From NCBI RefSeq assembly GCF_022581195.2, contig NC_061475.1, positions 1,612,001 to 1,676,000 on the forward strand: a stretch of DNA of 64,000 nucleotides. Direction: 5' to 3'. Below, piece after piece: positions 43,801 through 52,700 of this stretch; the first letter of the stretch is position 1, and every line of letters starts with the position of its first letter. A model generated the notes under the pieces. That model was not told where the DNA came from. It saw only the letters and a program-made list of their open reading frames with translations, and ran no database searches. Source of the DNA: Helicoverpa zea (Eukaryota > Arthropoda > Insecta > Lepidoptera > Noctuidae). Both the position numbers and the translations under genes were made by a program.

Positions 43801-46468
43801 GAAACTTCTAACGATAGAACCACTTATTTATTACTTCTAAAGTGGTTAAAATTTAATTAATTTATCGTTTGTTTTATGTATTCTTGCTGATTTACCGTCA
43901 CTTGCAATTTTCAAGCTATCTTCTGTTTTCCTTACGGAAGATAAGATTAGATGTTTCAAAATGTATGGAGCCCCGGCCCACTCTTTATACACCACTAGCG
44001 ACCAGCTCCGGCTTCGCACGGCGTAACAGTATTTCCCCACTATTTTATGTATGTTATTGTACATATAAAACCGCGGGAAAACGGCTACTTGTACATATAA
44101 ACCTTCTTCTTGAAACATTCTATCTGATAAAAAACCGCATGAAAATCGTTGGCGTAGTTTTGAAGATTTAAGCGTACAAAGGGACATAGGGACAGAAAAA
44201 GCGACTTTGTTTTATAATATGTATGTAGTGATTTTATTTTTTTTATTTTATTTTATTTGGGAAACAAACAGATACATTACACCAAAAAGTCACACAATTT
44301 AAACCAAACATAATCCAAAACAGTTTCCACAACATCATTAAAACATTTACGCCGAATCAGAACATTTATGAAACGGATACAAAAAAGTTAAAAAAAAAGA
44401 ATGTATATAATAATAATTGAATTACACATTACCTAAAATCAAACAATTGATTGATTGTACAACTGTTACTTACTGTTACAGTCCCACTGCTGGGCACAGG
44501 CCTCCTCTCACACGGAGAAGGATTGATCATATGAGCATTGTGATTGTACAAGATGGTAAAAAATATTTAAAACAATTTTCAATGGTCCAATTAATTTTAC
44601 ACAAAAATATACCCTTGAAATTGTAACACACAAGACAAAACCATCATGGCGGTATGGTTAATACTGTACGGGGGTAGTTCGTCGTAAGCTGTCATGGTGA
44701 TTGATTAATGACATTTGACATATGTATTTGTCAAATCGATGGTTTACCGTCTTTTTTTGGTAAGTGAGTATCTAAATTGTCGAGACGCCATATACCTACT
44801 GGAAGTCAATAAAACTCATTGATAAATATAACAAATTATTAGAAGAAAATTATACATTTAAGCAATTTATCTGTATTTTTCCCGAATTCCTTAGATTTTT
44901 CTGGATTGTTAGAGGCACTGTAGGTACATATAGTGGGCTGGATTTGAAACATCTTTACGTTACTTGTATGAAGCTAATGTCGGAATTCTATCTCCAGTAA
45001 AGCTAATCAAAAGATAGATCAAAAATAGGGATCGGGTGTTAAATCACTAACTTTGTAATTAGTATGCGTTGTTTAAAAGTAATTAGGAGTTCGGTAGAAA
45101 AGAGGATTGCTCTTTTCAGGCTTCAGATTAATTTGTAAGTTTTTACTTGGGAGACGAATCTTTTGTGTAAAATATAGCTACGTAATTAAAATAACATTGA
45201 ATGGTCTACTTCATCTTAAGAAAAGCTATTTGAATATTTAACTATTTTATATCGCATATATTTATGTTTTACTTAACTTTTCTATGTTGTTTATGTTTAG
45301 TCTCCACTATATCAACAAATTATACCTACTTTATAACAACCAAGTAAGATATCTCATTCAAGTAACACTTACCGTCACTAACTCCTATCCTTTCTTCTAC
45401 CAGGTATATATCAGCGAAATATCAGTTCCCGACATCCGTGGCTGCCTCAGTGCTGTGCTCAAGATAGTCGGCCATCTTGGCGTGCTCTTCAGCTTCACCA
45501 TCGGTGCCTACCTCGACTGGCAGCAGCTCGCTTTATGCATATCCGCTGCCCCACTACTTCTCTTCTGCACAGTCCTATACATACCTGAAACACCAAGCTA
45601 CCTCGTTCTCACTGGAAAAGACGAGGAAGCCTACAAAAGTCTCCTCTGGTTACGCGGTCCCAACTCTGATGTAGCTCAAGAGTTGGCAACCATACGCACA
45701 AATGTTCTCGCTAGCAAGAACTTCAGTCAAAGACAGAGCCAAATGTCTGGAAGTCAGCTTTTAAACTCCTTTGATGTCAGAACCATGAATAGACTCTTAG
45801 GACCAATTTTAGTGACTTGCGGTTTAATGATGTTTCAACGGTTTTCTGGGGCGCATGCGTTCTCGTTTTATGCTGTGCCCATATTTAGAAAGACTTTTGG
45901 TGGTATGAACCCTCATGGAGCAGCTATAGCTGTCTCATTTGTTCAGCTACTGGCTTCTTGTCTCTCTGGCTTGTTAATTGATACTGTAGGACGTCTACCG
46001 CTTCTTATAGTGAGTTCTGTCTTAATGTCCATGGCATTGGCTGGTTTTGGGAGCTATGCGTACTACGAAGAGGTTCATCGTAATCAGAGAATTCAGAATG
46101 TCATGTTCCATCAGACTATAGGACAGAATGACTGGATACCTCTGCTCTGTGTCCTAGTATTTACTATAGCTTTTTCTTTGGGCATGAGTCCTATCTCTTG
46201 GCTGCTGATTGGAGAACTATTTCCATTGGAGTACAGGGCGTTTGGCAGTGCGATGGCAACAGCGTTTAGCTACCTCTGCGCTTTTGTTGGCGTTAAGACT
46301 TTTGTAGACTTCCAGCAGACCTTGGGATTGCATGGTGCGTTTTGGTTGTATGCCTCTATAAGCGTTGGAGGCCTCTGTTTCGTAGTCTGCTGCGTTCCGG
46401 AGACCAAAGGCAAAGACTTAGATGAAATGGACCCCAATTACGTGCAGAGTTTATCGCCGAAGAGGTAA
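28359..46468 (+). CDS. Tret1-like: Facilitated trehalose/sugar transporter, Tret1-like (four coding exons)
   Basis: Spliced CDS join(28359-29288, 40781-40949, 42199-42386, 45404-46468), about 783 aa, phases 0, 1 and 0. Family role: a 12-helix MFS carrier in the plasma membrane that moves trehalose (or glucose-like sugars) between haemolymph and cells. Residues 1-310 are hydrophilic and Arg/Tyr-rich with no known domain; residues 311-783 are the transporter. The junction HLPQ|VLAALAVSL copies the Q-VLAAL start of helix 1 in Drosophila Tret1, which also has a long N-terminal tail. Motifs: FQLTDQQASWLASL, GGMAGG...GRRR, PETPSYL, FQRFSG, DTVGR, SWLLIGELFP and PETKGK. The start is the ATG at 28359 (ACAATGG context), the first in the exon; an upstream exon could add residues. 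Joining exon 1 over 11.5 kb is inferred from phase and homology. The exact paralogue and its sugar are not settled. Confidence 0.82.
29289..31533. other. Intron 1 of Tret1-like, first part
   Basis: No exons seen. Repeat content: a (TGA)n LINE tail in reverse (30166-30272), decayed Helitron-type sequence around 30590-30740 (GTAATAGTTCCCACAGGACA, TTAAACCGC), and at 30861-30893 a piece (GGAGAACGAAATGACTAGCG) that matches the end of the MITE at 56269-56413. A G-run (GGGGGGGG) lies at 29741-29750. Confidence 0.5.
30166..30272 (-). mobile_element. LINE/SINE 3' tail ending in (TGA)n, reverse copy
   Basis: Reverse-complement copy of the segment at 10325-10463: ATCATCATC run, AGGCATAGGACGTCCACTGC, TGAACATAGGCCTCCCCCTT, TGATCTCCACAGATACCTG, then GGCGACCTGCATCCAGCG. 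Confidence 0.75.
31534..32826 (+). mobile_element. Full-length mariner element (cecropia type), dead
   Basis: 1293 bp with TA on both sides (31532-31533 and 32827-32828) and inverted ends that share CTTTTAAGTT and TGTCGTTTGA about 10 bp inside the tips. It encloses a broken transposase gene in the plus orientation. Size and layout are those of a complete mariner. It sits in intron 1 of the transporter. Confidence 0.88.
31709..32743 (+). pseudogene. Mariner transposase pseudogene
   Basis: From ATG at 31709 one frame runs through the whole gene with at least four premature stops and no frameshift. It keeps the helix-turn-helix part (MSKENLRAIIF, then FEEISSVFSD), the WVPHEL-type linker region decayed (HEELGVKKLISR then TGA), and the catalytic part. 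Two stops replace conserved Trp codons (TGG to TGA or TAG). The first catalytic Asp of GDESW is Glu (GEESW), the second is kept (HHDSASSHT), and the third is lost: the usual HPPYSPDL reads HPPDSPYL. The C-terminus (STPEEAVDA, WFERMQK) is clear. It is certainly inactive. Confidence 0.92.
32829..35217. other. Intron 1 of Tret1-like, middle part
   Basis: No exons recognised. A GC-rich patch at 33660-33715 (GGGCCCCTGGGCCCCCGG) stands out from the AT-rich surroundings. Open frames at 34177-34524 (115 codons) and 34813-35127 (104 codons) are hydrophobic or Ser/Phe-rich by base composition and show no domain; I do not call them genes. Confidence 0.45.
35690..36010 (-). repeat. AAGTCGGTT-type repeat body, reverse piece
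   Basis: Reverse-complement relatives of the ~122-bp sub-repeats at 15445-15815: ATCTGATGAGGATCTGGAAA, CCCAGAGAAATCGAGGGCAA, GAGTCAAGGGAACTC and CACGTGTTTGGGCTTATTTT. More decayed than units 1 and 2. Confidence 0.65.
36337..36735 (+). repeat. AAGTCGGTT-type repeat body, forward piece
   Basis: Contains the inverted pair CGGTCTAGAAGTCGGTG and CACCGAGATCTAGACCG, then TCAATACGAATAATATAAGC, CCAAACACGACGTA, GAGTTCTCTCGACTTTCTCA and ATCAGATCCTGACCTGATGA, in the same order as units 1 and 2. Confidence 0.7.
37070..37774 (+). repeat. Tandem duplication, about 350 bp x 2
   Basis: Two successive blocks share GGTAGTAAGTTT, TTTTCGCAATTTTTCCT, AAGATTCTGAGTT, ACGGGAAGTACC, TGTAGGTTTTGATTCC and AAAGGGACAATAGACC in the same order (roughly 37070-37430 and 37431-37770). 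They are diverged by many substitutions. This block repeats commonly inside one lepidopteran repeat family. Confidence 0.7.
37775..37817 (+). repeat. (GACA)n microsatellite
   Basis: Ten to eleven GACA units in a row, ending GACGGACAACAAAGTG. On the other strand it gives a meaningless run of CLSVCLSV in an open frame. Confidence 0.95.
37880..38456. other. Intron 1 of Tret1-like, stretch between repeats
   Basis: Contains GACCCGCAGGCGAAGCCGCGGA near 38038-38059, a remnant of a Helitron 3' end without its CTAG tip. Nothing else is recognised. Confidence 0.45.
38457..38914 (+). mobile_element. tRNA-headed SINE with tail A followed by tail B end
   Basis: Head CGTGGTGGCCTAGTGGGCAA with B box GGTTCGATTCCAGG (38508-38521), then a linker (CAATGCAACTTTTCTAAGTT). 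From about 38590 comes tail A (TCCCGGCTGTCATAGAACAT, CCTTGGCAGTCGTTACGG, AGTCGCTCCTTGTAAAGCAC, TTAGACTGGAAGCCGACCCC). It ends with ATCATCCTTCTCCATGTGAG and AGCAGTGGGACAATAAAAAG, the end of tail B. So it is a mosaic of two SINE tails behind one head. Confidence 0.85.
38915..39942. other. Intron 1 of Tret1-like, stretch
   Basis: No exon or repeat recognised. A less AT-rich patch at 38990-39250 has overlapping 62-codon frames without known domain. Confidence 0.45.
39943..40019 (-). mobile_element. 3' end fragment of the LINE seen at 21676-22908
   Basis: 77 bp in reverse: A-run (39943-39951), TTATTTATACATATATACAA, AATGGCATCAAAAAACTCC, TCATCGCTGCCCACCGGGA. It matches the LINE 3' UTR with a short internal deletion. 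Extreme 5' truncation as is usual for LINE copies. Confidence 0.88.
40152..40645. mobile_element. GC-rich TIR element (about 490 bp)
   Basis: Inverted ends of about 45 bp: left AAGGTCATGGCAGATTATAG then CGGCACCGC, right GCGGTGCCGCTATACTGTGC then CATGTCCCTT. The interior is GC-rich (GCGCGCCGGCCGCGCGCCGG), unlike the intron around it. No transposase. It lies 135 bp before the second coding exon of the transporter and might be mistaken for a CpG-rich promoter. Confidence 0.7.
40781..40949 (+). CDS. Tret1-like: Tret1-like exon 2 (helix 1 and first loop)
   Basis: Acceptor TTATTTCCAG, donor TTG|GTAAGT, enters in phase 0 and leaves in phase 1; residues 311-366. It encodes VLAALAVSLAPFSAGLGKGY (helix 1), SSPAIASL, a short extracellular loop with one NAT glycosylation sequon (GANATRR), and FQLTDQQASWLASLSFLG, the start of helix 2. 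All of these line up with Tret1 of Drosophila. Confidence 0.9.
40950..42198. other. Intron 2 of Tret1-like
   Basis: 1.25 kb. It carries a reverse-oriented partial Helitron (41783-41935) and otherwise AT-rich sequence with no exon. Confidence 0.8.
41783..41935 (-). mobile_element. Partial Helitron, reverse orientation
   Basis: Starts CTAGCAGTTTGCTCGCGGTT after an A, the reverse complement of a lepidopteran Helitron 3' end, and continues with TTTCATCCGTATCCTGG and TTAGTTCAGTAGCTTCGGAG. The 5' TC end is not seen. Confidence 0.65.
42199..42386 (+). CDS. Tret1-like: Tret1-like exon 3 (helices 2-4)
   Basis: Acceptor CTTTCCAG, donor CAG|GTTGGT, in phase 1 and out in phase 0; residues 366-429. Encodes GALFGGMAGG, then AAMRHGRRRVLSL and two hydrophobic stretches ending TAFLGGFCCSILTMLSQ. 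The loop between helices 2 and 3 has the MFS shape GG...GRR, but the acidic residue usual before it (Glu in Drosophila Tret1) is replaced by Arg. Confidence 0.9.
43586..43777. mobile_element. Hairpin MITE
   Basis: About 192 bp with inverted ends ACCCCCTTACTTATAAA and TTTATAAGTAAGGGGGT, and an inner palindrome TAATCACTACTTAA/TTTAAGTAGTGATTA around 43700-43730. Flanking TA is possible on the left. No coding capacity. Confidence 0.8.
43995..44231 (-). mobile_element. Small non-autonomous Helitron, reverse orientation
   Basis: Read on the minus strand it starts TCACTACATACATATTATAA and ends GGAGCTGGTCGCTAG, inserted between A and T. 237 bp. It has the typical inner GGACAGAAAAAGCG-type sequence (plus CATAGGGACAGAAAAAGCGA) of lepidopteran Helitrons. 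Confidence 0.88.
44466..44527 (-). mobile_element. SINE tail fragment (tail type B)
   Basis: TACTGTTACAGTCCCACTGC, TGGGCACAGGCCTCCTCTCA and CACGGAGAAGGATTGA match the tail of the SINE at 62256-62547 almost exactly. Head missing. Confidence 0.8.
45404..46468 (+). CDS. Tret1-like: Tret1-like last exon (helix 4 loop to C-terminus)
   Basis: Acceptor TTCTACCAG, phase 0, stop TAA at 46466-46468; residues 430-783. Motifs in order: VYISEISVPDIRG, YIPETPSYLV (sugar transporter signature near residue 490), LLWLRG, FQRFSGAHAFSFY (about 574-585), LIDTVGRLPLL, ISWLLIGELFPLEYRAFG, TKTF-like VKTF, HGAFWLYA and VPETKGKDL. Helices 5-12 are present and the frame is intact. In FQRFSGAH the second Gln of the usual QQFSG is Arg and the usual Asn after SG(I/A) is His, both at positions that line the sugar site in GLUT-type carriers. 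Confidence 0.93.
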   Translation, partial: VYISEISVPDIRGCLSAVLKIVGHLGVLFSFTIGAYLDWQQLALCISAAPLLLFCTVLYIPETPSYLVLTGKDEEAYKSLLWLRGPNSDVAQELATIRTNVLASKNFSQRQSQMSGSQLLNSFDVRTMNRLLGPILVTCGLMMFQRFSGAHAFSFYAVPIFRKTFGGMNPHGAAIAVSFVQLLASCLSGLLIDTVGRLPLLIVSSVLMSMALAGFGSYAYYEEVHRNQRIQNVMFHQTIGQNDWIPLLCVLVFTIAFSLGMSPISWLLIGELFPLEYRAFGSAMATAFSYLCAFVGVKTFVDFQQTLGLHGAFWLYASISVGGLCFVVCCVPETKGKDLDEMDPNYVQSLSPKR

Positions 46469-46948
46469 AAAGTTAAAATTACTTCGTGTTTACTTGATAG
46501 CTTTTGGTTTAGAAGTAGATAATGTAGAAAGGGTTAACAGTAGGATTTGGGATGGAAAACTATAAATATTTGGAATACTAAAATTCTATATTAAAAGAAT
46601 GAGAACACCACAGAACGGCCTTCTTAATGAAGTTCTATAAAATAGGAATTGTCGTGTAACATAGGCTAGATAAAGTAAGATAGATCCCTATATTTAAAGT
46701 GGCTTAAAGAATGCAAAGTTTTCAAGTAAACACGAAGCTTTGACAATAATTGTACGTAGGAACAAAATTATATCGAATCCACCGCGAAATTTTGGCTGTG
46801 CTTTTAAACATTTTTTAATAAAAAATACGCCTCATAATTTTATGGTGGGCTATCTTAATCTTTAGAAACTTAGTGAAAGATGAAAATACCAGATATTATA
46901 CTCGCATATCCTCTAATCCATATCTAAATAGTTTGATTTAAACATAGT
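46469..46948 (+). other. Probable 3' UTR of Tret1-like
   Basis: Follows the stop codon. An AATAAA at 46817-46822, about 350 bases after the stop, is a reasonable poly(A) signal; other AATAAA sites follow further on, so the true end is uncertain. Confidence 0.5.
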
Positions 46949-47093
46949 CCGGCTTACCACAAAAACTTTTTAACGTCAGTTTAAGACTTGTCTAAAAAAA
47001 TGTCAAATTATGACGTTGACATATGGTTCATTTTGGAGCCACATTTTTTTTAGACAAGTGTAAAACAGTTGCTAAAGTTTTTGTAGTAAGGCC
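46949..47093. mobile_element. MITE copy 2 (CTTACCACAAAAACTTT ends)
   Basis: 145 bp, inverted ends CCGGCTTACCACAAAAACTT and AAAGTTTTTGTAGTAAGGCC, centre AAATTATGACGTTGACATAT. Same family as 24473-24617 but in the opposite orientation. Confidence 0.82.
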
Positions 47094-49655
47094 ATTTTTC
47101 TTTAAGATTGCAGTGGTCCACACTACCTCTCTAATTCTCCTTAGAGATATTTAAAAGAAAATAGAAGAAAAAAAAACTAAATATTTCCCAAGTTCTCCAG
47201 AATAGCGAAAATATCTTAACTATACTGGTTAATATTTTATCGAGCTTTCCTATCTTAACTACGACAATAATTAATTAAGACAATAAATAATTATTAATGA
47301 CAATATAATAATTATTTAGCTCAGAGACGGTTTGATCAGAATGATAAATAATAGATCGATATATTTGAGTGAAATAGAAAATGATGGCGTGACATTAGAT
47401 ATTCATATTATAGTTATATATTCTGGAACTTAATATGCTTCATTGGGATTTTTTTCGCACTAAATGATGGATGTATTTATCGCAACACCATGTATTTCTT
47501 ATAACACACTAAAAAAATGATTTTCGTGTTTTTTTTTTCTATATTTCGATTCCGATCTAAAGTCGATGTGTTATTGCTGTATGTATTTGTAAAAATAAAA
47601 AAATGATTTTCACAAAACATTTAATGGGAACAAATATATAATTTTTCGTAGCGTATAAAATTGGTAACTTATGAACTACTGTTGTGTGTTAGCCGTTAGA
47701 TTTTATTGCTATATTTTAGTATTTAATGTTGTACCTAAATAATTAAAAATAATTATTCTGAATACCTTCAGAATTTCGTTACTTGAGTTTTAGAACGTTC
47801 GATCAGGGAACAACTTACAAATTGCAAAATTAAACAATTTGTATACTAGAGAGAATATCTATTGTACTTTTCTTCTTTTCCTTTTATTTTTAAAGATATT
47901 TCCAAGTTATAATACGAAAAACTAAAATTAAATTTTATGTGCTCCTTATCGAATGTTCTAGAAACGAAATAATATCTAACAAATATATAAAAAAAACTGC
48001 TTTAAGGAAACTAATTCCGGATTGTAAGATTGTCCTTGTCCATTTAGATTGTTGTCGACCTGCCGTGATAACTAAAGCTGGATACAGACTACGCGTTTGC
48101 ACTGCGCGTATATAGTTACGCGTACGATAGTTTATGTATATGTGAGCTGTATGCCGAAAATGTGTGTAGGTACACGTGATCGTCTACGCGTTCGTTAAAA
48201 CGCCTCGTCTGTACCTAGCTTTATATTCTATACTAATTATTTCTTAAATCTATGTGTAATTGTTGAACTAGCTAAAATTGTTTATGATATTCCAAGTGAT
48301 TTGAATACAACGGACAGTGTTGTTATGAAAAACGAAAAGAAACAAGCTTGTTATTAATTATTTTTTGGAAAGAGTAACTGATATAATTGAGAAAATAGTA
48401 AAAGATTATTTATTTTGACATTTCCTTTAAATAAAAAAAAACGTTATAGGTATATCCAAAGTAATGCGATTGAATTACAATACTAATCACGAAATTTCGT
48501 AAAAATGGTTGAAGTAATTTATAATATTCTAATAAGTCATAATTCATTAATTAGAAGGCCTAAACCCCTGATCAACTAAAATATAAAAATATTATAAATT
48601 AATTATTTGCAAATAGTTTCTCTAGGGAAAATTATTCGAGAAATAATTATTATGTATGTATAAAAAATCATAATCACACCGATTATTAATAGACAAATTT
48701 ACTAGGTTGTGAAATTTATACATTTTCTAGATTTTTTATAATATTAAAATGAAATATGTATTAAAAAAATAATAGTGTTGCTTCGTATTACGTAAGTTCC
48801 CAGTAATGCTTGCTTGCAGTGAAATGTATGTGTAGATAGAAATGCGTGTGAATTAGAAATTATTTCAACAATGTGTATTATTAATAATATATTCTTTTTT
48901 CATAAATAATTTCAAATAACTAACTTCGACGATTTTGATTTCTTTTTTTTTTAAGAAAAAGTGATCTTTTATCGATCCTTCAATTTAAAAAAAATGTTTT
49001 TTTTTTGCATTTTTTATGATATTTTCGCGTGTGTCAATATGATGTGGTGTGCGCTTAAATGAATACATTAATTAACTAATTAGTGTTAAGGCTTAGATTT
49101 ATTAGCTACGTGATGTGGTAGTGAAGTGTGCCTGCTCTAGTCTATTCTGTTTACAAACCCTGTAAAAAAGAAAATATCTAGTTGGGTTATCAAGTTTAAT
49201 TTATACAATCATAAAAGCTAATAAAAACAAGTCATGTCGATGGTAAAATTACAGCCTACATACGTATTGACTGTTTGTAAGTCAATACAAGGCTTTTAAA
49301 GTACTTTCGACTCGATTTTTTTACGCCCGACGCATTCTGAACGACGTCACGACACGATCGGAAAAACCACTTGTGTGGAAATGACTTTATAGCCGAAATA
49401 TCTCTGATCATTTTAATATCGCCCATAAACTTGGATTTTGAGTTCATACTTGGAGCCATAGTTATAGAAATAGAATGGAACAGAAAGTTTATTTATTCAA
49501 GTGACATGACTCATATACCTAATTTGGTCAGATTATTTGAAAACTGTAATATCATAAAATCTTGTAACTATGTGTGTGAAAAATCTTTCCTTAAAACGGA
49601 AAGCATCACTATTCTTGTACGTTTAGGACCTTCATACATAAAAAACTGTAGGGTT
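47094..49655. other. AT-rich intergenic sequence
   Basis: Very AT-rich, with no gene, tRNA or element end recognised. An 80-base patch near 48060-48210 has more CG (TACGCGTTTGCACTGCGCGT, AACGCCTCGTCTGTACC) in the style of decayed transposon ends, but I could not pair it. Confidence 0.5.
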
Positions 49656-49782
49656 ATCGGCACGGATATCGAGCCATGACCTTCACCTGCGCAGAAGCGA
49701 TTTACTGCCTTATTGCCTTATGCGTACGGGTGCGCAAAGCGATCCCCACTCTTCCGCCGAGAGCCCAATATCCGTGCCGGTA
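49656..49782. mobile_element. MITE with GGCACGGATAT ends
   Basis: 127 bp with inverted ends ATCGGCACGGATATCGAGC and CCCAATATCCGTGCCGGTAT. Inside: CCTTCACCTGCGCAGAAGCG. A related element is at 57568-57786. Confidence 0.75.
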
Positions 49783-52700
49783 TCTGTACCTATCCATTAA
49801 CGTTTAATTACTAATTATTAACCAAATAAGAAATCCTTGTTTTACAAGCTGCTTATTAAAATTATTGCAAAGATTGTTTTGTAATAAGATAATAAGGAAA
49901 AATAATTGTACATTATGCCTTCTCGATTTTTAAATAACTACGGGAAATAATTAGGAACGTATATTATTTTGATTGTTTTATTGTTTAATTACCTATAAAT
50001 AATGTAATGTTCATGAAATCTGTTGTTACACATCCATCTTAATTTGTAATTATTTTGTGAAGGTATAAGTGTTAATTATTAAAAGATTTATCGATGTAAT
50101 TTATCACAAAAACTACCAGACAATAATTACAAAATCTTACTGTATTTTCTCGTATAGAAAGTTAGAAAAAACATGTACTATGAAAAAAAAACCTCCCTTT
50201 AGGTACTTATTCCCTGAACATTATTTTTGCTTACCGAATCATTTCGTAGGATAAGATAGCAAGGCTTTAACTAGCTTAGTGTCTCCATATAAGACTTTAG
50301 ATTGTACAAAATAACTGTAAACATTATCAATGTTACCATAGATCTATAATTTTCTCTCTAATCTAAGCAACGAACTTTCTGAACGACAATAACGTTTGAA
50401 TTGACAATAATAGTTCTACGGGCTAACGATAGATGGCGCTGATATACATTTTGAACATGTCTTTTGAAACATGAGTTGAGAATTTATAAAAACTGCGATG
50501 CGACTAGATTCTAGAATATTTATTTGTAAGTGTATTTTATAAATGTGCACCTATATCTTCTTAAAAACTATTTTATTTACAAGAATCAGAAGAGTCATCA
50601 AATAGTCGCACTTTTTAATTTGTATCTAGCCTTCCTAGCGCCATTGACAAACCAAAGTTTTTTTTTACTGTAAAATTGTAAGCTAAAATCTATTTTGAAT
50701 GATTATTCTAGCCATGTTTGACAATAAAACTATTTAAAATTATGTGAAAAGTTCCCGTAACACTTCAAATAAGAGAAGCAATTGCTTAGAAATTTACCTT
50801 TGGGTATAATATTTAGAATCTTTGCAAAGAAAATTAATGTTTTTGTGTTGATACGCATGCTACTTATTGAAGTGTCTACTGAAACTGAAATCTTCCTCTA
50901 TCGTAGTAAATGTAAGTCAAATCGAATATTACCTATGAACTAAATAACTTCTAGTATGTTTTATGTAACGCTGGAAAATACGCCTAAATAAAGTAATTAT
51001 TAGTTTGATTTTTCAATACAAATTCGTTTCTTTTCATCCTTTCCCGTAAACTTGTATAAAAGATCTTAATTAGTTTGAAGAAAACAAAGCAAAAAGAATT
51101 GTTGGTGATTTTCAGAAAAGAATACCCTGTGACGCACAGGAAATATTTTTTTTTATTTCGTGAATTCTATTTTATTTACTCTAACATTAAAGACTATATT
51201 GTTAACTAGCTAAATCTGCATTTTAAATTAAAATTATAATATGATTTTAAGAAATATTAAAGTTTTTCTGTCAGCGTATGATGCATAGTATTCCTGAACG
51301 TCACAAAATATAATTAATTAGAAATAAAACAAACAAGTATTAAAACGAAATCAACTTATGGTGGCATAAAGATATACTTAAAATCTTTTAAAAACAAACA
51401 AAACGATAGCATAATTCTATAAGATTACTAAATAATCAGCTAAATAATTTCACTTTCGTCACTTCTTGGACACATCTCACTAGAAAAGTTGTCATTACTA
51501 ATGATACCCGCTACAATTTCCAAAATCAAGCCTAGTGAGAAATTTTAGATACTAACAAAATACTATGATGCCAAAATAAACGCTATAAAATGAAAAATAT
51601 ATATTTTTAAACCATTTTTGTAACATCCAGAATATGGGACAGTGACTATTATGAAAATTTCGTGATGGATAAGAATAATTTGAGCAATGTCCACACTGCC
51701 GATTTCAAAACACAATTACAAAGAATAAAGTATCAACTCACTAAATTTTTAGATATAAACCTTTACACACACATATATAAACAAAACCGATGAAATGTAA
51801 GCCTTTTCGTTTGATACCTACCACACGCGCGGACAGGACGCTCCCATAAATTATTTAATTGTACACTAAGCTTTACAATTCAAGAACGTTACGATTTTGT
51901 TCCAGTAGTATGTAGCGTGACGCACAGGAGGTGACGTTTTCATCTCACGAGACTTTTAAAATTGAAAATAACTAATATTTATTTTAAAAACCTTGTTTTT
52001 AGCCTTACTAATCTAATAATGATGAGTTGTTTATGTTATATACAGTGTTATAGAGTTAAGAAAACAATTCATTAACCTTTTAAATACTGCCACTATCCGG
52101 ATCAAAAATTTTGCGCGCCGATGACACCAACATTGTCGTCACAGTTTTAGCCTTAACTGACTTTAAAACGGCAATGGCGGAATCCTAATACGGTCATAAA
52201 GTTGCCAAGAAGGTAGAAAAAACACAAATTAGTAGATTTTGTCTTGAGTACGATATCAAATTCACCGTGACGAAACCGGATTTTCCGGAACAATGATTTT
52301 CGTAGGACAAAATTAAAATAATGATATTTCTTAAAATAACAATAAATTTATGGCATAAAAATTAAAAATACGTTTTTAGAAATACAGAGACTAAGTTCAA
52401 AAACTTAAACATACCCAAAAACGAATATTTTAGAAGTAAGATGTATTTGAAATCTCCAAGAGCGCCATGGGACACACGATATTTATACGTCCTCTTTAGG
52501 TTTATTTTAAATATAAAAATAACTATCCACTTTTTATGCTACATATTGATTTAATTGTACATTAAAATATATACCTAAATTTATCAAAAACTCACTTTCA
52601 CACGTGCCATATAAAAAAATCAAAATAAAAATGTTTGAAGGTGTGGGACAGGCCGATTTTGCTAGGGTCAAGTTTTCTGAAAAACACCCTTAATTGCAAA

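Larger units (their letters stand above)
42387..45403. other. Intron 3 of Tret1-like
   Basis: 3 kb without exons. It holds a hairpin MITE (43586-43777), a reverse Helitron (43995-44231) and a SINE tail fragment (44466-44527). Acceptor at the end: CCTTTCTTCTACCAG. Confidence 0.8.

Noticed and set aside
43846..44187. Open frames of 100-113 codons on both strands
   Set aside because: They lie over a small Helitron (43995-44231) and read different strands of the same repeat.
49371..49679. 102-codon open frame
   Set aside because: No recognisable domain; its end runs into a MITE (49656-49782).
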